From positions 1-21,467 of IMG/VR virus record IMGVR_UViG_3300006844_000049: a DNA stretch of 21,467 nt; one strand, written 5' to 3'. This stretch comes from a virus. Below, piece after piece: positions 1 to 7,399 of this stretch. Each line of letters opens with the position of its first letter. The first letter of the stretch is position 1. The position numbers and the translations under genes are program-made. The notes beneath the pieces were generated by a model, which did no database searches, had not been told where the DNA came from, and worked only from the letters and a program-made list of their open reading frames with translations.

Positions 1-1128
1 GAGGCCGGCAAGAGTCGCCTGGGCTACGGGACGAAGAGCGGGAAGGAAGAGACCCGCGCCGCGTCCGCGAACCTCGCGGCCGCCGAGCGTGCGGTGCAGG
101 AGGCGAAGCCCGCGAAGGGGCTGCGCCCGAGTGCCGGTCGCGCCGTGCTGCATCCCGGCGAGTTCACGCCCGAGGAGCAGCAACTCATCGAGGACATCCT
201 GAAGAAGCCCGGCACGGTGCGGCCGGATTTCAGTCAGAGCGAGAAACTCTACGAGCAGGGCAAGTACGGCCAGAACTTTTACCACGACATCCCGCCGGTG
301 TTTGAGCGGCGCCTCCAAGATCCGCGCGACGTGCAGCAGGCGATGAAGTACCAGACCTCTGGCGCGCTGGGCTCCGAGCCGCGCGCGCAGGCCGAACTCG
401 GCCTGGAAGCGTTCCTGCGGGAGAAGATGGGCCGGCCGCTCAGTCACGACATTTTCGAGGTCGCGAAAGATCCGAAGACGGGCAAGGCCTATGCGGTGGA
501 CGCGAAGCTGCGGAACGCGATGCTGGCGCAGTTCGAATCGATCCGCCAGGGGGGCTTCCCGTCGGGGCCGAAGATCACACCCTACGGGTTCGCGATGGGC
601 GGCGACCCGACCAAGTACCCGATGGTGCGCGACCCGTCCGCGTACGTGATGGACCGGCACATGTGGGACATCCACTACGGGCCGTACGCGGCCACGTTGC
701 CGGAACGCTTCGACCCGAAGAAAGGCGTGATGCGGCCCACGACGGGGCGCGACCTGGAGACGGACGTGCGGCGCATGCTGACGACGCATGAGGGGCGCGA
801 GCGCGCGAAGGGGATGGGCATCGAGGCCGGGCAGTTCCAGGCCGGCCAGTGGTACGGCAAGCGCGGGCAGCGCGGTCCCACCGAAGAGGTCTCGATGGCT
901 GACATGATCGTGAACGCGATTCGTCGGCGCCCCGATGAGTTCGCGAAGATCCCCGGCTGGACTCGGCTGAACGAGGACGGGCAGGCTGAACTGGTGACGA
1001 AACTGTTGATGGCCGGCGGCGCCGGGGCCGCGATCATCGCGAACGCGGTGCGCCGGTCGCAGGAGGCGCCGGCCGAGGCCGAGCCCGAGGGCGAGCCCTC
1101 GATGGCGCGGAAGGTGTTCGGCCGATGA
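1..1128 (+). CDS. 3' part of a phage protein with a 'DRHM' (DUF7178-like) motif, partial
   Basis: The frame is open from base 1, so the true start lies upstream; the GTG at 94 is only an internal candidate. The visible 375 residues are hydrophilic with many charged helices. A segment encoded at about 560-665 reads GPKITPYGFAMGGDP, then about ten residues later DRHMW. This recalls the 'GxKxxxFxxNLxGDxxxVxxDRHM' signature of phage DUF7178-like proteins, which I also find reminiscent of helix-hairpin-helix glycosylase-like folds; that is recollection, not a search. Near the C-terminus is a short hydrophobic stretch (LLMAGGAGAAIIANAV), followed by an acidic Pro/Glu tail ending SMARKVFGR. The stop overlaps the terminase start by four bases (ATGA, 1125-1128), so the two genes are probably co-translated. 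It could be the end of a large virion or ejected protein; no function is assigned. Coding is secure; identity is weak. Confidence 0.8.
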   Translation, partial: EAGKSRLGYGTKSGKEETRAASANLAAAERAVQEAKPAKGLRPSAGRAVLHPGEFTPEEQQLIEDILKKPGTVRPDFSQSEKLYEQGKYGQNFYHDIPPVFERRLQDPRDVQQAMKYQTSGALGSEPRAQAELGLEAFLREKMGRPLSHDIFEVAKDPKTGKAYAVDAKLRNAMLAQFESIRQGGFPSGPKITPYGFAMGGDPTKYPMVRDPSAYVMDRHMWDIHYGPYAATLPERFDPKKGVMRPTTGRDLETDVRRMLTTHEGRERAKGMGIEAGQFQAGQWYGKRGQRGPTEEVSMADMIVNAIRRRPDEFAKIPGWTRLNEDGQAELVTKLLMAGGAGAAIIANAVRRSQEAPAEAEPEGEPSMARKVFGR

Positions 1129-2105
1129 GCGACCCCGTCACGCACGTGCCGGCCATCGTGCCGCCGGATGCGGACGAGATCACGCGCGGCGTGTGGCAGT
1201 GGGACGTCGCAGCCGGCGCCCGCGTGATGGCGGTCGGCGTCCAGAGTGATCCCGCGAAGGACTCGCAGGCGTGGTGGGACGCGCAGCGCGCGACGATGCC
1301 CCCCTACGAGTTCCTGCGCGAGTACGGCATGGACTTTGGGGCGTACGCGGGCAAGCCCGTGTTCCCCGAGTACCAGGACCGGTATCACGCCGCGACGCGC
1401 GCGCTGGCGTACGCGCCGAACCGCGTGCTGGTGCGCGGGTGGGACATTCCGGGGCCGGTGGGCGTGGTCTGGTTGCAGCGCGTGCATCTGAAGGCGTTGG
1501 GCCATCACGGCACCGAGTACGACGGGCTCGCGCGCATCCACGTGCTCGCGGAGTTCTTGAGCGACGGCTCGATCGAAGCAGCCGGCCAGGCCGTGCTCGC
1601 GAAGACAGCCGAAGAATTCCCGGGCGCGACCGAGATCGTGGACTTCGCCGATCCGGCGGCGTTCGACCGGCGCGCGAACGACACGCAATCCTGCGCGGAC
1701 ATCCTGCGCCGGGCGTGCGGGATTCATCTGCGCCCCGGGCCGCGCACGCTGACCGAGCGCCATGAGCCCCTGCGCCGGGCGTTGATGGGCATGATGCCGA
1801 ACGCGGCGCCGGGCGAGCCCCCGGGTGCGTTCCTGCTCGATCCCGGCTGTCCGCGGCTGAAGGACGCGCTGCGCTCGGCGTACCACTACAAGCCCCTGCC
1901 GGGGCCGCAGGCGCGCTACCACGATCTGCCCGAGAAGAACTGGGCGTCCCATTTAGCGGACGGGTTGACGTACGGGGTCGCGATGCTGGACTCGGCGAGC
2001 CTGTCGCCGGTCGACGTGATGCGGCCGAGCCTAGAGCCCCTGGAGTTCGCGCACGCGGTCGCGAGTTATCCCTCGCACCGGAACGGGGACGCGCGATGGC
2101 GGTAA
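1125..2105 (+). CDS. Terminase large subunit, nuclease (RNase H-like) domain only
   Basis: The 326-residue product matches the C-terminal half of phage large terminases, which cut concatemeric DNA during packaging. Residues 40-89 carry the usual linker pattern: a DPAKD element, EFLREYGMDF, then GKPVFPEYQDRYH. The nuclease core follows: first-strand aspartate in VRGWDIPG (D107), a second acidic site in EIVDFADP (D173/D176), and a third in SHLADGLTYG (D279), in the spacing expected for the three metal-binding acids. There is no Walker A or B motif, so the packaging ATPase must be a separate gene upstream of the window. The start is ATG in an ATGA overlap with the previous gene, and the end overlaps the portal gene by ten bases. 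The codon before the HLAD alanine is TTA, rare here. Function is well supported; the split state is read directly from the sequence. Confidence 0.87.
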   Translation: MSDPVTHVPAIVPPDADEITRGVWQWDVAAGARVMAVGVQSDPAKDSQAWWDAQRATMPPYEFLREYGMDFGAYAGKPVFPEYQDRYHAATRALAYAPNRVLVRGWDIPGPVGVVWLQRVHLKALGHHGTEYDGLARIHVLAEFLSDGSIEAAGQAVLAKTAEEFPGATEIVDFADPAAFDRRANDTQSCADILRRACGIHLRPGPRTLTERHEPLRRALMGMMPNAAPGEPPGAFLLDPGCPRLKDALRSAYHYKPLPGPQARYHDLPEKNWASHLADGLTYGVAMLDSASLSPVDVMRPSLEPLEFAHAVASYPSHRNGDARWR

Positions 2106-4132
2106 CGTGGGCCGCGCGCGGGACGCAGGCTGCGCCGCCGGTGTCGTCGACCGGCCACGGGCGCCTGCTCGCGTTGGTGCGGTCGCGCCGGCAGGCGTCC
2201 GAGCAGGCGATGAGCCGGCTGCATCCCTCATGGAAAGCGGCCGATCGCATCTACCGGCACTACGTCGATCCGAGCCAGGTCGACAAGGACGGCAAGCGGC
2301 TCTACCCGTGGGCGCGGGACATCGTGGTGCCGCTCACGTTCGCGATCGTGCAGACCCAACTCGCGTGGGAGATGACGGCGTTCACGCAGCGCACGCCGAT
2401 CGTGCCGTTGGATGGCGTCAGCCCCGAGGACGTGAAGCCGGCGAAGGTCATGGAACAGGTGCTCCAGCATGAGTGGAGTGGCGATAAGATGTCCCTCTCC
2501 CTGTACCAGTGGCTGCTCGATCGGCGCCGCTACGGGGTGGGCATCGTCTGGACGAACTGGGTGCGCGACGCCACGCGCCAGTACGTCGAGGAACCGCAGA
2601 CGATCGATCTGCCCCTGCTCGGCATCTCGCTGCCGATGGGCACCAAGAAGGTCTGGAAGGATCGCGTGCGCTACGAGGGGAACCGGCTGGAACCGGTGGA
2701 CCCGTTCACGTTCTACCCGGACCCGCGCGTGCCGATCGGCAAGGCCCACAAGGGTGAGTACGTGGGCTACCGCGTGCAGCGCCACTACAACGAACTCCTC
2801 CTGATGCAGCGCGACGGGCAGTACGCGAACGTGGAGGATATCCCGAAGGGCCGGCGCGCGTCGCGGAGCGGGTTCGCGAACGACACCTTTGGCCGCACGA
2901 TCGGGTCATCCGGCCAGCCGGCCGTCGCCTCCAGTGGTCCCGCGCTGGGCGCGTGGCTCTCGTCCGTGGGCGTCGACTCCCAGCAGGGCCAGGACGGCGG
3001 CACCGTGGACGTCGACGTCTTCGTCATGCGCGTGGTCCCGAAGACCTACGAACTGTCCGGGGAGACCGCGCCCCAGAAGTACGTCGTCGTCGTCGCGAAC
3101 GACGCGGTGATCATCCGCGCGAAGCCCTACGAGTACGACCACGACGAACTGCCAGCGGCCGTGATCGAACTCACGCCCGATCAGCACGTGTACTCGACCC
3201 CGGGCGTCGTCGAGCACATCGAGGACTTGCAGGACTACCTGTCCTGGTTGTGGAACTCGCACGCGGCCAACGTGCGGAAGACCTTGAACAACCAGTTCCT
3301 GGTCGACCCGTCGCTCGTCGAGATCGCGGACCTCTTGCAGCCGCAGCCGGGGCTCTTCGCGCGCCTGCGTCGCGAAGCGTGGGGCAAGCCCGGCGCCCTG
3401 GAGGCCGCGCTCAAGCAGTTCCCGGTGGTCGACGTGACGAAGTCGCACTTTCAGGACATGGACAGCGTCATCAACATGATCCAGAGGGTTGCCGCCGCGC
3501 CCGAGAATCTCCAGGGCATCCTGATGGCCGGCGACCGCACGCTGGGCGAGCAGCAGATGGCCGTCTCGGCCGCGCAGGGGCGCCTGAAATTGGAAGCGCA
3601 AATGGCGTGGTTGCAGGGCATGACGCGCGTCACGCATCAGCGCATCTCCAACATCCAGCAATTCATGTCCGAGGACCGGTGGATTCAAGTGCTGGGCACG
3701 TACCCGCGCGCGCTGGGCCTGATGGCTGACACGCGGTTCCTTCGCGTGGGACCGGACGAGGTACAGGGCCAGTTCACCTACAGCCAACCGGACATGGTGG
3801 TGCGCCAGGACGAGAAGATGCTGATGGCGCTGCGCGAGATCTTCATGGCCGTCGCGAAGGAACCGGAACTGCGGCAACGCTTCGATCTGGTGAAATTGTT
3901 CGAACCGGTCGCGCGCCTGGCCGGCATCACCAACATCGACGACTACGTGCGTGAGATGCCGATGGCCGAGGGCACGGTGCCGATGCCGGGCGCGCCATCG
4001 GTGGGGATGCCGGGCGCGGGGGGTGGGACGCCGCCGGGGATGCCCCCGCAGCAGGGGCCGATGCGTCCGCGCGTGATGCCCGACAACGACGTGATGCAGC
4101 AGGTTCAGAACGGGAATCTGGTGCCGGCGTGA
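2096..4132 (+). CDS. Portal (head-tail connector) protein
   Basis: This 678-residue protein should form the dodecameric ring at one capsid vertex through which DNA enters and leaves. The features fit podovirus-type portals: an N-terminal helix with WKAADRIYRHYVD (46-58), then YPWARDIVVPLTFAIVQTQ (70-88), TQRTPIVPLDG (98-108), and the wing segment LYQWLLDRRRYGVGIVWTNW (136-155). DPFTFYPDPRVP follows near residue 202, before a long, mostly helical C-terminal half. The last 60 or so residues are Met/Pro/Gly-rich (PMPGAPSVGMPG, GMPPQQGPMRPR), a low-complexity tail. Its position right after the terminase and before a scaffold and capsid gene is the classical order. The ATG start lies inside the terminase gene, and the stop overlaps the next gene in GTGA. 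Length is in the upper range for portals of short-tailed phages. Confidence 0.9.
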   Translation: MAVTWAARGTQAAPPVSSTGHGRLLALVRSRRQASEQAMSRLHPSWKAADRIYRHYVDPSQVDKDGKRLYPWARDIVVPLTFAIVQTQLAWEMTAFTQRTPIVPLDGVSPEDVKPAKVMEQVLQHEWSGDKMSLSLYQWLLDRRRYGVGIVWTNWVRDATRQYVEEPQTIDLPLLGISLPMGTKKVWKDRVRYEGNRLEPVDPFTFYPDPRVPIGKAHKGEYVGYRVQRHYNELLLMQRDGQYANVEDIPKGRRASRSGFANDTFGRTIGSSGQPAVASSGPALGAWLSSVGVDSQQGQDGGTVDVDVFVMRVVPKTYELSGETAPQKYVVVVANDAVIIRAKPYEYDHDELPAAVIELTPDQHVYSTPGVVEHIEDLQDYLSWLWNSHAANVRKTLNNQFLVDPSLVEIADLLQPQPGLFARLRREAWGKPGALEAALKQFPVVDVTKSHFQDMDSVINMIQRVAAAPENLQGILMAGDRTLGEQQMAVSAAQGRLKLEAQMAWLQGMTRVTHQRISNIQQFMSEDRWIQVLGTYPRALGLMADTRFLRVGPDEVQGQFTYSQPDMVVRQDEKMLMALREIFMAVAKEPELRQRFDLVKLFEPVARLAGITNIDDYVREMPMAEGTVPMPGAPSVGMPGAGGGTPPGMPPQQGPMRPRVMPDNDVMQQVQNGNLVPA

Positions 4133-4509
4133 ACCCCACGCGCGAGTTCGACGTGGACCCGGCTGTCGCGGCCGAGATCGCGCGGCGCCGGGCCGAGGAC
4201 GACGAGCGCGCGCGCGCCGAGCAGTTGCTGAGTGATGCGAGCGCGCTGGAACGGCTGTCGCAGTACCCGGAGTGGGCCGTGCTGGATCGCGTGCTGAAAA
4301 CGCACGCGAAGCACGTCGCACAGGCCCTGCGGCAACGCGGGCTCGGCGCGCTGGAGACCGAAGCCCTGCGGGCTGAACTGGACGCGATCGAGTGGCTGCG
4401 GTATCGTCCGACCGCGTTGAAGAAGGCCCTGGAAGACCGTGAGGCGATGGTGAAGTCGCAGCAGGAGACCGAGCATGGCCGACGACACAGTTTCTTCCCC
4501 GACGCCTGA
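4129..4509 (+). CDS. Small charged helical protein between portal and scaffold
   Basis: A 126-residue protein begins with GTG in a four-base GTGA overlap with the portal stop. It is almost wholly charged and helical, with runs such as ARRRAEDDERARAEQ and ALKKALEDREAMVKSQQE and no membrane segment or signal peptide. The middle (SQYPEWAVLDRVLKTHAKHV) may be a folded helical bundle. Its 3' end overlaps the scaffold gene by 35 bases in another frame. Small coiled-coil proteins often sit here in phage head operons and may help assembly, but I do not recognise a family. Codon use (G/C-ending codons in this frame) supports a real gene. Confidence 0.75.
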   Translation: MNPTREFDVDPAVAAEIARRRAEDDERARAEQLLSDASALERLSQYPEWAVLDRVLKTHAKHVAQALRQRGLGALETEALRAELDAIEWLRYRPTALKKALEDREAMVKSQQETEHGRRHSFFPDA

Positions 4510-5518
4510 GTCCGCGCCCGCGGTCGCGCCCGAGGCGCCGCCCCCGGTCGCCCCGGAGACGCCCCCGTCGCCGGCCCCGGAGGCCACCCTCGACGAACGG
4601 TCGGTGCCCGAGGAGTCGATGTGGACGCGGATGCGCGACCAGGTCGGCACCGCGCCCGAACCGGACGAGCCCGCGAAACCCGAGACGCCGCGCGCGCCGC
4701 GCCGCGAGCCCCGCGCCCCGGCACCGGCCGCGCCCGAGGCGCCCGGCCCGAAGAAGTGGGCCGGTCGCTTTGAGTCGCCCGAGGCCCTGGAGACCGCGTA
4801 CGGCGAAGCCGAAACCGCGCGCACGCGGGCCGAGACCGAGCGCCAGCGCGCGGCCGATGCCGCCGACCGGCTGGAGCGTCTGCTCCAGGCCGCGTGGCGG
4901 GAGCGCGAAGCCACGCCGAGCCCGGCCGCGACCGGCGCCGCGCCGCGCCCCACCGAACTGTCGGAAGCCCTCGCCGCGGTGAACAACGAACTGCAACTGC
5001 TCGCGGTGGGCGATCCGCAGGGCGACACGCTGCGCCTGGTGCGCGCGGTCGCGTGGGCCAGCCAGCAGGACGCGGCCTCCCGGCGCGCGTACGCGGACGT
5101 GGCTCTCTCGGAATACGATGCGCGCGCCTCGCAAGCCGCGGAACTGGAGACGCTGCGCCAAGCCTTCTACACGCAGTACCCCGACGTGAAGTCCGCACCG
5201 GAGTCCCTCCTGCGCCAAGTGGCGCTGGACGCGGAACGCGCGATGCGAGCGACGCGGTCGGATTACGGAACCCCGCAGTTCATGCGCGACTGGTTCGCGG
5301 AGACGGCTCGGATCGCCCGCACGCAACTTCGTCTCAGTGACGGAGTGCCTGCCGCGCCCGCGCCGCCCGCGAACCCTGCTCGCCCGGCCCCGGCGACGCC
5401 GGCCCCGAGATCCGCCAAAGTGGCGGCACCCTTCTCGGAAGCCCCGTCCTCGCGTACGGACGAGCCGGTGCTCACCGGCCAGGACAAGTACCTGGCCCGG
5501 GTGTTCGGGCCGCGATGA
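4475..5518 (+). CDS. Probable capsid scaffolding protein
   Basis: The 347-residue protein has the look of a phage scaffold: low-complexity Pro/Ala/Glu-rich ends around a helical centre. Residues 1-90 are built of degenerate PEAPPP/APETPP-type runs. Then comes KKWAGRFESPEALETAY (about 93-109), close to the 'aGKFksvEELekAY' motif seen in many podovirus scaffolds, followed by a predicted coiled coil (about 104-145: AETARTRAETERQRAADAADRLERL). A second helical region at 165-285 is followed by another Pro/Ala linker and a conserved-looking tail, TGQDKYLARVFGPR. Scaffold C-termini usually contact the capsid protein (family knowledge). Position directly before the major capsid gene supports the role. 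The start overlaps the previous gene by 35 bases. Alternative: a minor head protein. Confidence 0.77.
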   Translation: MADDTVSSPTPESAPAVAPEAPPPVAPETPPSPAPEATLDERSVPEESMWTRMRDQVGTAPEPDEPAKPETPRAPRREPRAPAPAAPEAPGPKKWAGRFESPEALETAYGEAETARTRAETERQRAADAADRLERLLQAAWREREATPSPAATGAAPRPTELSEALAAVNNELQLLAVGDPQGDTLRLVRAVAWASQQDAASRRAYADVALSEYDARASQAAELETLRQAFYTQYPDVKSAPESLLRQVALDAERAMRATRSDYGTPQFMRDWFAETARIARTQLRLSDGVPAAPAPPANPARPAPATPAPRSAKVAAPFSEAPSSRTDEPVLTGQDKYLARVFGPR

Positions 5519-5569
5519 GGTAAACGCGCCCGCTCGCCCGCGCTGTCGTTGTCGGAACCACGCTCCATG

Positions 5570-5577
5570 AGGAGGAG
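5570..5577 (+). promoter_or_regulatory. Strong ribosome binding site of the major capsid gene
   Basis: AGGAGGAG lies five bases before the GTG at 5583. It fixes that start and is one of the two strongest such sites in the window, fitting the need for hundreds of capsid copies. The 64-base gap 5519-5582 shows no clear promoter or hairpin. Confidence 0.85.
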
Positions 5578-5582
5578 ACAGG

Positions 5583-6953
5583 GTGCCGCCATTTCAAGGT
5601 CTACGCGGAACGAATAGTTTCATCGCTGACGCCCGCCCGAAGAACTGGCGGGAGGGCGTGTTGCGCTTGTACCCGAACGGGGGCGCGGTGCTCACCGCAC
5701 TCTCGGCCCTGCTGGAAGCCGAGCAGACCTCCGACCCCGAGTTCAACTGGTGGGAGAAGAATCTCGGCACGCGTGAGGTGTACACCGCGGGCGGGAACGC
5801 GACGGATACCACCTCCAACCTCACGGTCTCGGCCGGCCCGGCCGGGGCCGGGTCTCCCGGCCCGCTGCTGCGGAAGAACTACATCCTGATGTCGACCGGC
5901 ACCGGGGGCACGGGCGAGAAGATGCTGGTCCTCGCGGACCAGACCGGATCGGGCCTCGTCGTCAACGTGCAGCGCGGATTCGGGGAGACCGCGAAGGCGA
6001 TCATCCCGGCTGACAGCACGCTCCGCGTCATCGGCAACGCGAACGAGGAAGGCGCGCCACTCGGCACGCCGGTCGCGACCGATCCGATCAAGCAGTTTAA
6101 CTATACGCAAATTTTCCGGACGCCGCTGGCGATCACGCGCACGGCGAAGAAGACGCGACTCCGCACCGAGGACGCGATCGTCTCGGCGCAGATCGAGGCC
6201 CTGGAAAACCAGGCGATCGACATGGAGTTCTCGTTCCTCTTTGGCGAGCGTCTGGAGACCACGGGCTCGCTCGGCCAGCCCCTCCGCACCACGCGGGGGC
6301 TGGTGAAGTGGATCGAACTGCTCGCGCCGGGCAACGCGATCACGGTCGCCGGGGCGGGCAGTGTCACCGAGGCCGAGTTCCTCACGGCGATCGAGCCGAT
6401 GTACCGGTACGGCAGCAGTGAGAAACTCTGGCTGTGCGGCTCGACGGCCCTGATGGCGCTCAACGCCATCGCGCGGCAGGGCTCGGTGCTGAACATCGAG
6501 GCCGGCGACGACGTGTACGGGATGCGCCTCCGACACTTCGTCACCACGTTGGGCGATGGCTATTTGAGAATGCACCCGCTCTTCAACATGTACCCGGACT
6601 GGCGGAAGATGATGCTCATCATCGACCTCCCGTTCATCAAGTACCGGTACATCGACGACTTGATGTACTTGGAGCACAGGCAGAACCCGGGCGAGGACGC
6701 GCAGAAAAATGAGTTCCTCGCCGAGTGCGGGTTCGAATTGCACTTTCCGCTGGCGCACGGCATGATCCGCAACCTCGCGGCCGCGACGCCGACGGTCGCG
6801 CGCACGGCGACGGTCGATGCCCCGGAGCCAGCGAAGTTCCAGTACGGCGTGGTGGGACCGGAGACGCCCGAACTGCCGGCCGGGCAGCCTCCGCAATTCG
6901 GCCAACTCATTCCGGGGCGCACGTCGCAGCCGTACACGGCCCCGGGTCGCTGA
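5583..6953 (+). CDS. Major capsid protein, SU10/DUF5309-like
   Basis: The 456-residue product would assemble the icosahedral shell in an HK97-type fold. Family-like features: an N-terminal segment with NWREGVLRLYPNGGAVLTAL (21-40), the aromatic motif FNWWEKNLGTREV (54-66), a beta-rich insertion with NVQRGFGETAKAIIPADSTL, the central FNYTQIFRTPLAITRTAKKT (about 172-191), and a spine helix IEALENQAIDMEFSFLFGER. A further motif is the C-terminal-half stretch around IDDLMYLEHRQNPGEDAQKN. These recall the SU10-type major capsid proteins (DUF5309); no search was run. A Pro/Gly-rich tail of about 40 residues closes the protein. The start codon is GTG behind a strong ribosome binding site. No separate decoration protein is evident unless one of the small downstream ORFs serves that role. 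Confidence 0.92.
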   Translation: MPPFQGLRGTNSFIADARPKNWREGVLRLYPNGGAVLTALSALLEAEQTSDPEFNWWEKNLGTREVYTAGGNATDTTSNLTVSAGPAGAGSPGPLLRKNYILMSTGTGGTGEKMLVLADQTGSGLVVNVQRGFGETAKAIIPADSTLRVIGNANEEGAPLGTPVATDPIKQFNYTQIFRTPLAITRTAKKTRLRTEDAIVSAQIEALENQAIDMEFSFLFGERLETTGSLGQPLRTTRGLVKWIELLAPGNAITVAGAGSVTEAEFLTAIEPMYRYGSSEKLWLCGSTALMALNAIARQGSVLNIEAGDDVYGMRLRHFVTTLGDGYLRMHPLFNMYPDWRKMMLIIDLPFIKYRYIDDLMYLEHRQNPGEDAQKNEFLAECGFELHFPLAHGMIRNLAAATPTVARTATVDAPEPAKFQYGVVGPETPELPAGQPPQFGQLIPGRTSQPYTAPGR

Positions 6954-6955
6954 GA

Positions 6956-7399
6956 ATGACGCCATCGGGCGGGGCGTGGATCACGGCCCCCAGTGGCACC
7001 ACGTGGCTGCTCGCGGGCCAACTGCGCCCCGCCTCATGGCGTTGGTACGAAACCAATCCCGATGTGATCGCGGCAGCCCGGCAAGAGCCGGGCTTCTGCG
7101 TCGACGAGGAGGAATCCAATGGCCGAGTACGGCAAGCCCCTGAAGAAGAACCCGGACGAGGCGGCGCGGAACATGCGCGCGCAGCACTACACCAAGGCCC
7201 TGGAGGGAGGCCCGCCGTCGACGGAGTACTCCAGCAAGAAGGGGAAGACCGAGGGACCGCACGACCCGCTCGCGACGAAGGCCCCGCGGAACAAGAACTA
7301 GGCGCGCAGTCCCCTCCGCGCGCCGAGACGCCCCGTCGGGCTGACGTGCCTGCGGCCCGGCGGGGGCCGTCTCGCACCAAGAAACGGAAGCGCCGATGA
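6956..7399 (+). CDS. Possible overlapping ORF after the capsid gene; only the first 55 codons look coding
   Basis: An ATG three bases after the capsid stop opens 147 codons, ending in an ATGA overlap with the adaptor gene, the junction style used throughout this operon. Codons 1-54 look coding: G/C predominates at third positions, and the peptide has ordinary composition (WITAPSGTTWLLAG, WRWYETNPDVIAAAR). From 7119 to 7301 third positions become A-rich and the better coding signal moves to the 60-residue gene in another frame. The last 33 codons overlap a large hairpin and encode a basic tail (RTKKRKRR). There is no clear ribosome binding site; translation would rely on termination-reinitiation. 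Options: a true gene with a nested gene, a short gene whose stop was lost, or chance in GC-rich DNA. No homologue recognised. Confidence 0.4.
   Translation: MTPSGGAWITAPSGTTWLLAGQLRPASWRWYETNPDVIAAARQEPGFCVDEEESNGRVRQAPEEEPGRGGAEHARAALHQGPGGRPAVDGVLQQEGEDRGTARPARDEGPAEQELGAQSPPRAETPRRADVPAARRGPSRTKKRKRR
7075..7094 (+). terminator. Terminator-like hairpin behind the capsid gene
   Basis: Perfect 8-bp arms AGCCCGGC (7075-7082) and GCCGGGCT (7087-7094) enclose the tetraloop AAGA. Only TTCT follows the stem base, not a T-run, so if it ends transcription it would be partial. It could instead stabilise the 3' end of the capsid message. It lies within the uncertain 6956-7399 ORF. Confidence 0.4.
7107..7114 (+). 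promoter_or_regulatory. Strong ribosome binding site of the 60-residue gene
   Basis: AGGAGGAA lies four bases before the ATG at 7119. This near-perfect site decides the start and is the main reason to accept the small gene over the frame that runs through it. Confidence 0.8.
7119..7301 (+). CDS. Small basic virion-region protein, 60 residues
   Basis: A 60-residue hydrophilic protein (begins MAEYGKPLKKNPDEAARNM, ends KAPRNKN), rich in Lys, Pro and Gly, with no hydrophobic core. Almost every codon ends in G or C, the mark of true coding frames in this phage, and a strong ribosome binding site precedes the ATG. It sits between capsid and adaptor genes, where phages often encode decoration, head-completion or small disordered proteins. 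I do not recognise the family. It is nested inside the longer frame 6956-7399. The strong site suggests high expression, as for capsid-associated proteins, but that is inference. Confidence 0.78.
   Translation: MAEYGKPLKKNPDEAARNMRAQHYTKALEGGPPSTEYSSKKGKTEGPHDPLATKAPRNKN
7301..7374 (+). other. Two adjoining hairpins between the 60-residue gene and the adaptor gene
   Basis: First hairpin: GGCGCGC (7301-7307) and GCGCGCC (7318-7324), loop of ten bases. Second: CGAGACG (7324-7330) with CGTCTCG (7368-7374), extended inward by CCCC (7331-7334) with GGGG (7363-7366) and an inner CGGGC (7337-7341)/GCCCG (7355-7359) stem. No T-run follows. It may be an attenuator, an RNA processing site or an mRNA stabiliser separating the head genes from the tail genes. 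Confidence 0.5.

Noticed and set aside
675-1952. 425-codon minus-strand frame opposite the terminase region
   Set aside because: Same shadow effect: composition dominated by Arg, Ala, Gly and His, while the plus strand shows the terminase catalytic acids.
4500-4760. Scaffold N-terminus as a tandem DNA repeat
   Set aside because: The Pro/Ala/Glu runs are low-complexity rather than an ordered tandem repeat; no constant period could be read.
2906-5326. 806-codon open frame on the minus strand across portal and scaffold
   Set aside because: It lies opposite three well-supported plus-strand genes, is Arg/His/Gly-rich as expected for antisense of GC-rich codons, and has no recognisable domain or ribosome binding site.
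6090-6120. AT-rich pocket resembling a promoter -10 region
   Set aside because: It encodes the FNYTQIF segment of the capsid protein, whose codons explain the A/T content; no matching -35 element at the right spacing was seen.
5601-6965. 454-codon minus-strand frame opposite the capsid gene
   Set aside because: It mirrors the capsid gene almost exactly; the plus-strand frame has capsid motifs and a strong ribosome binding site.
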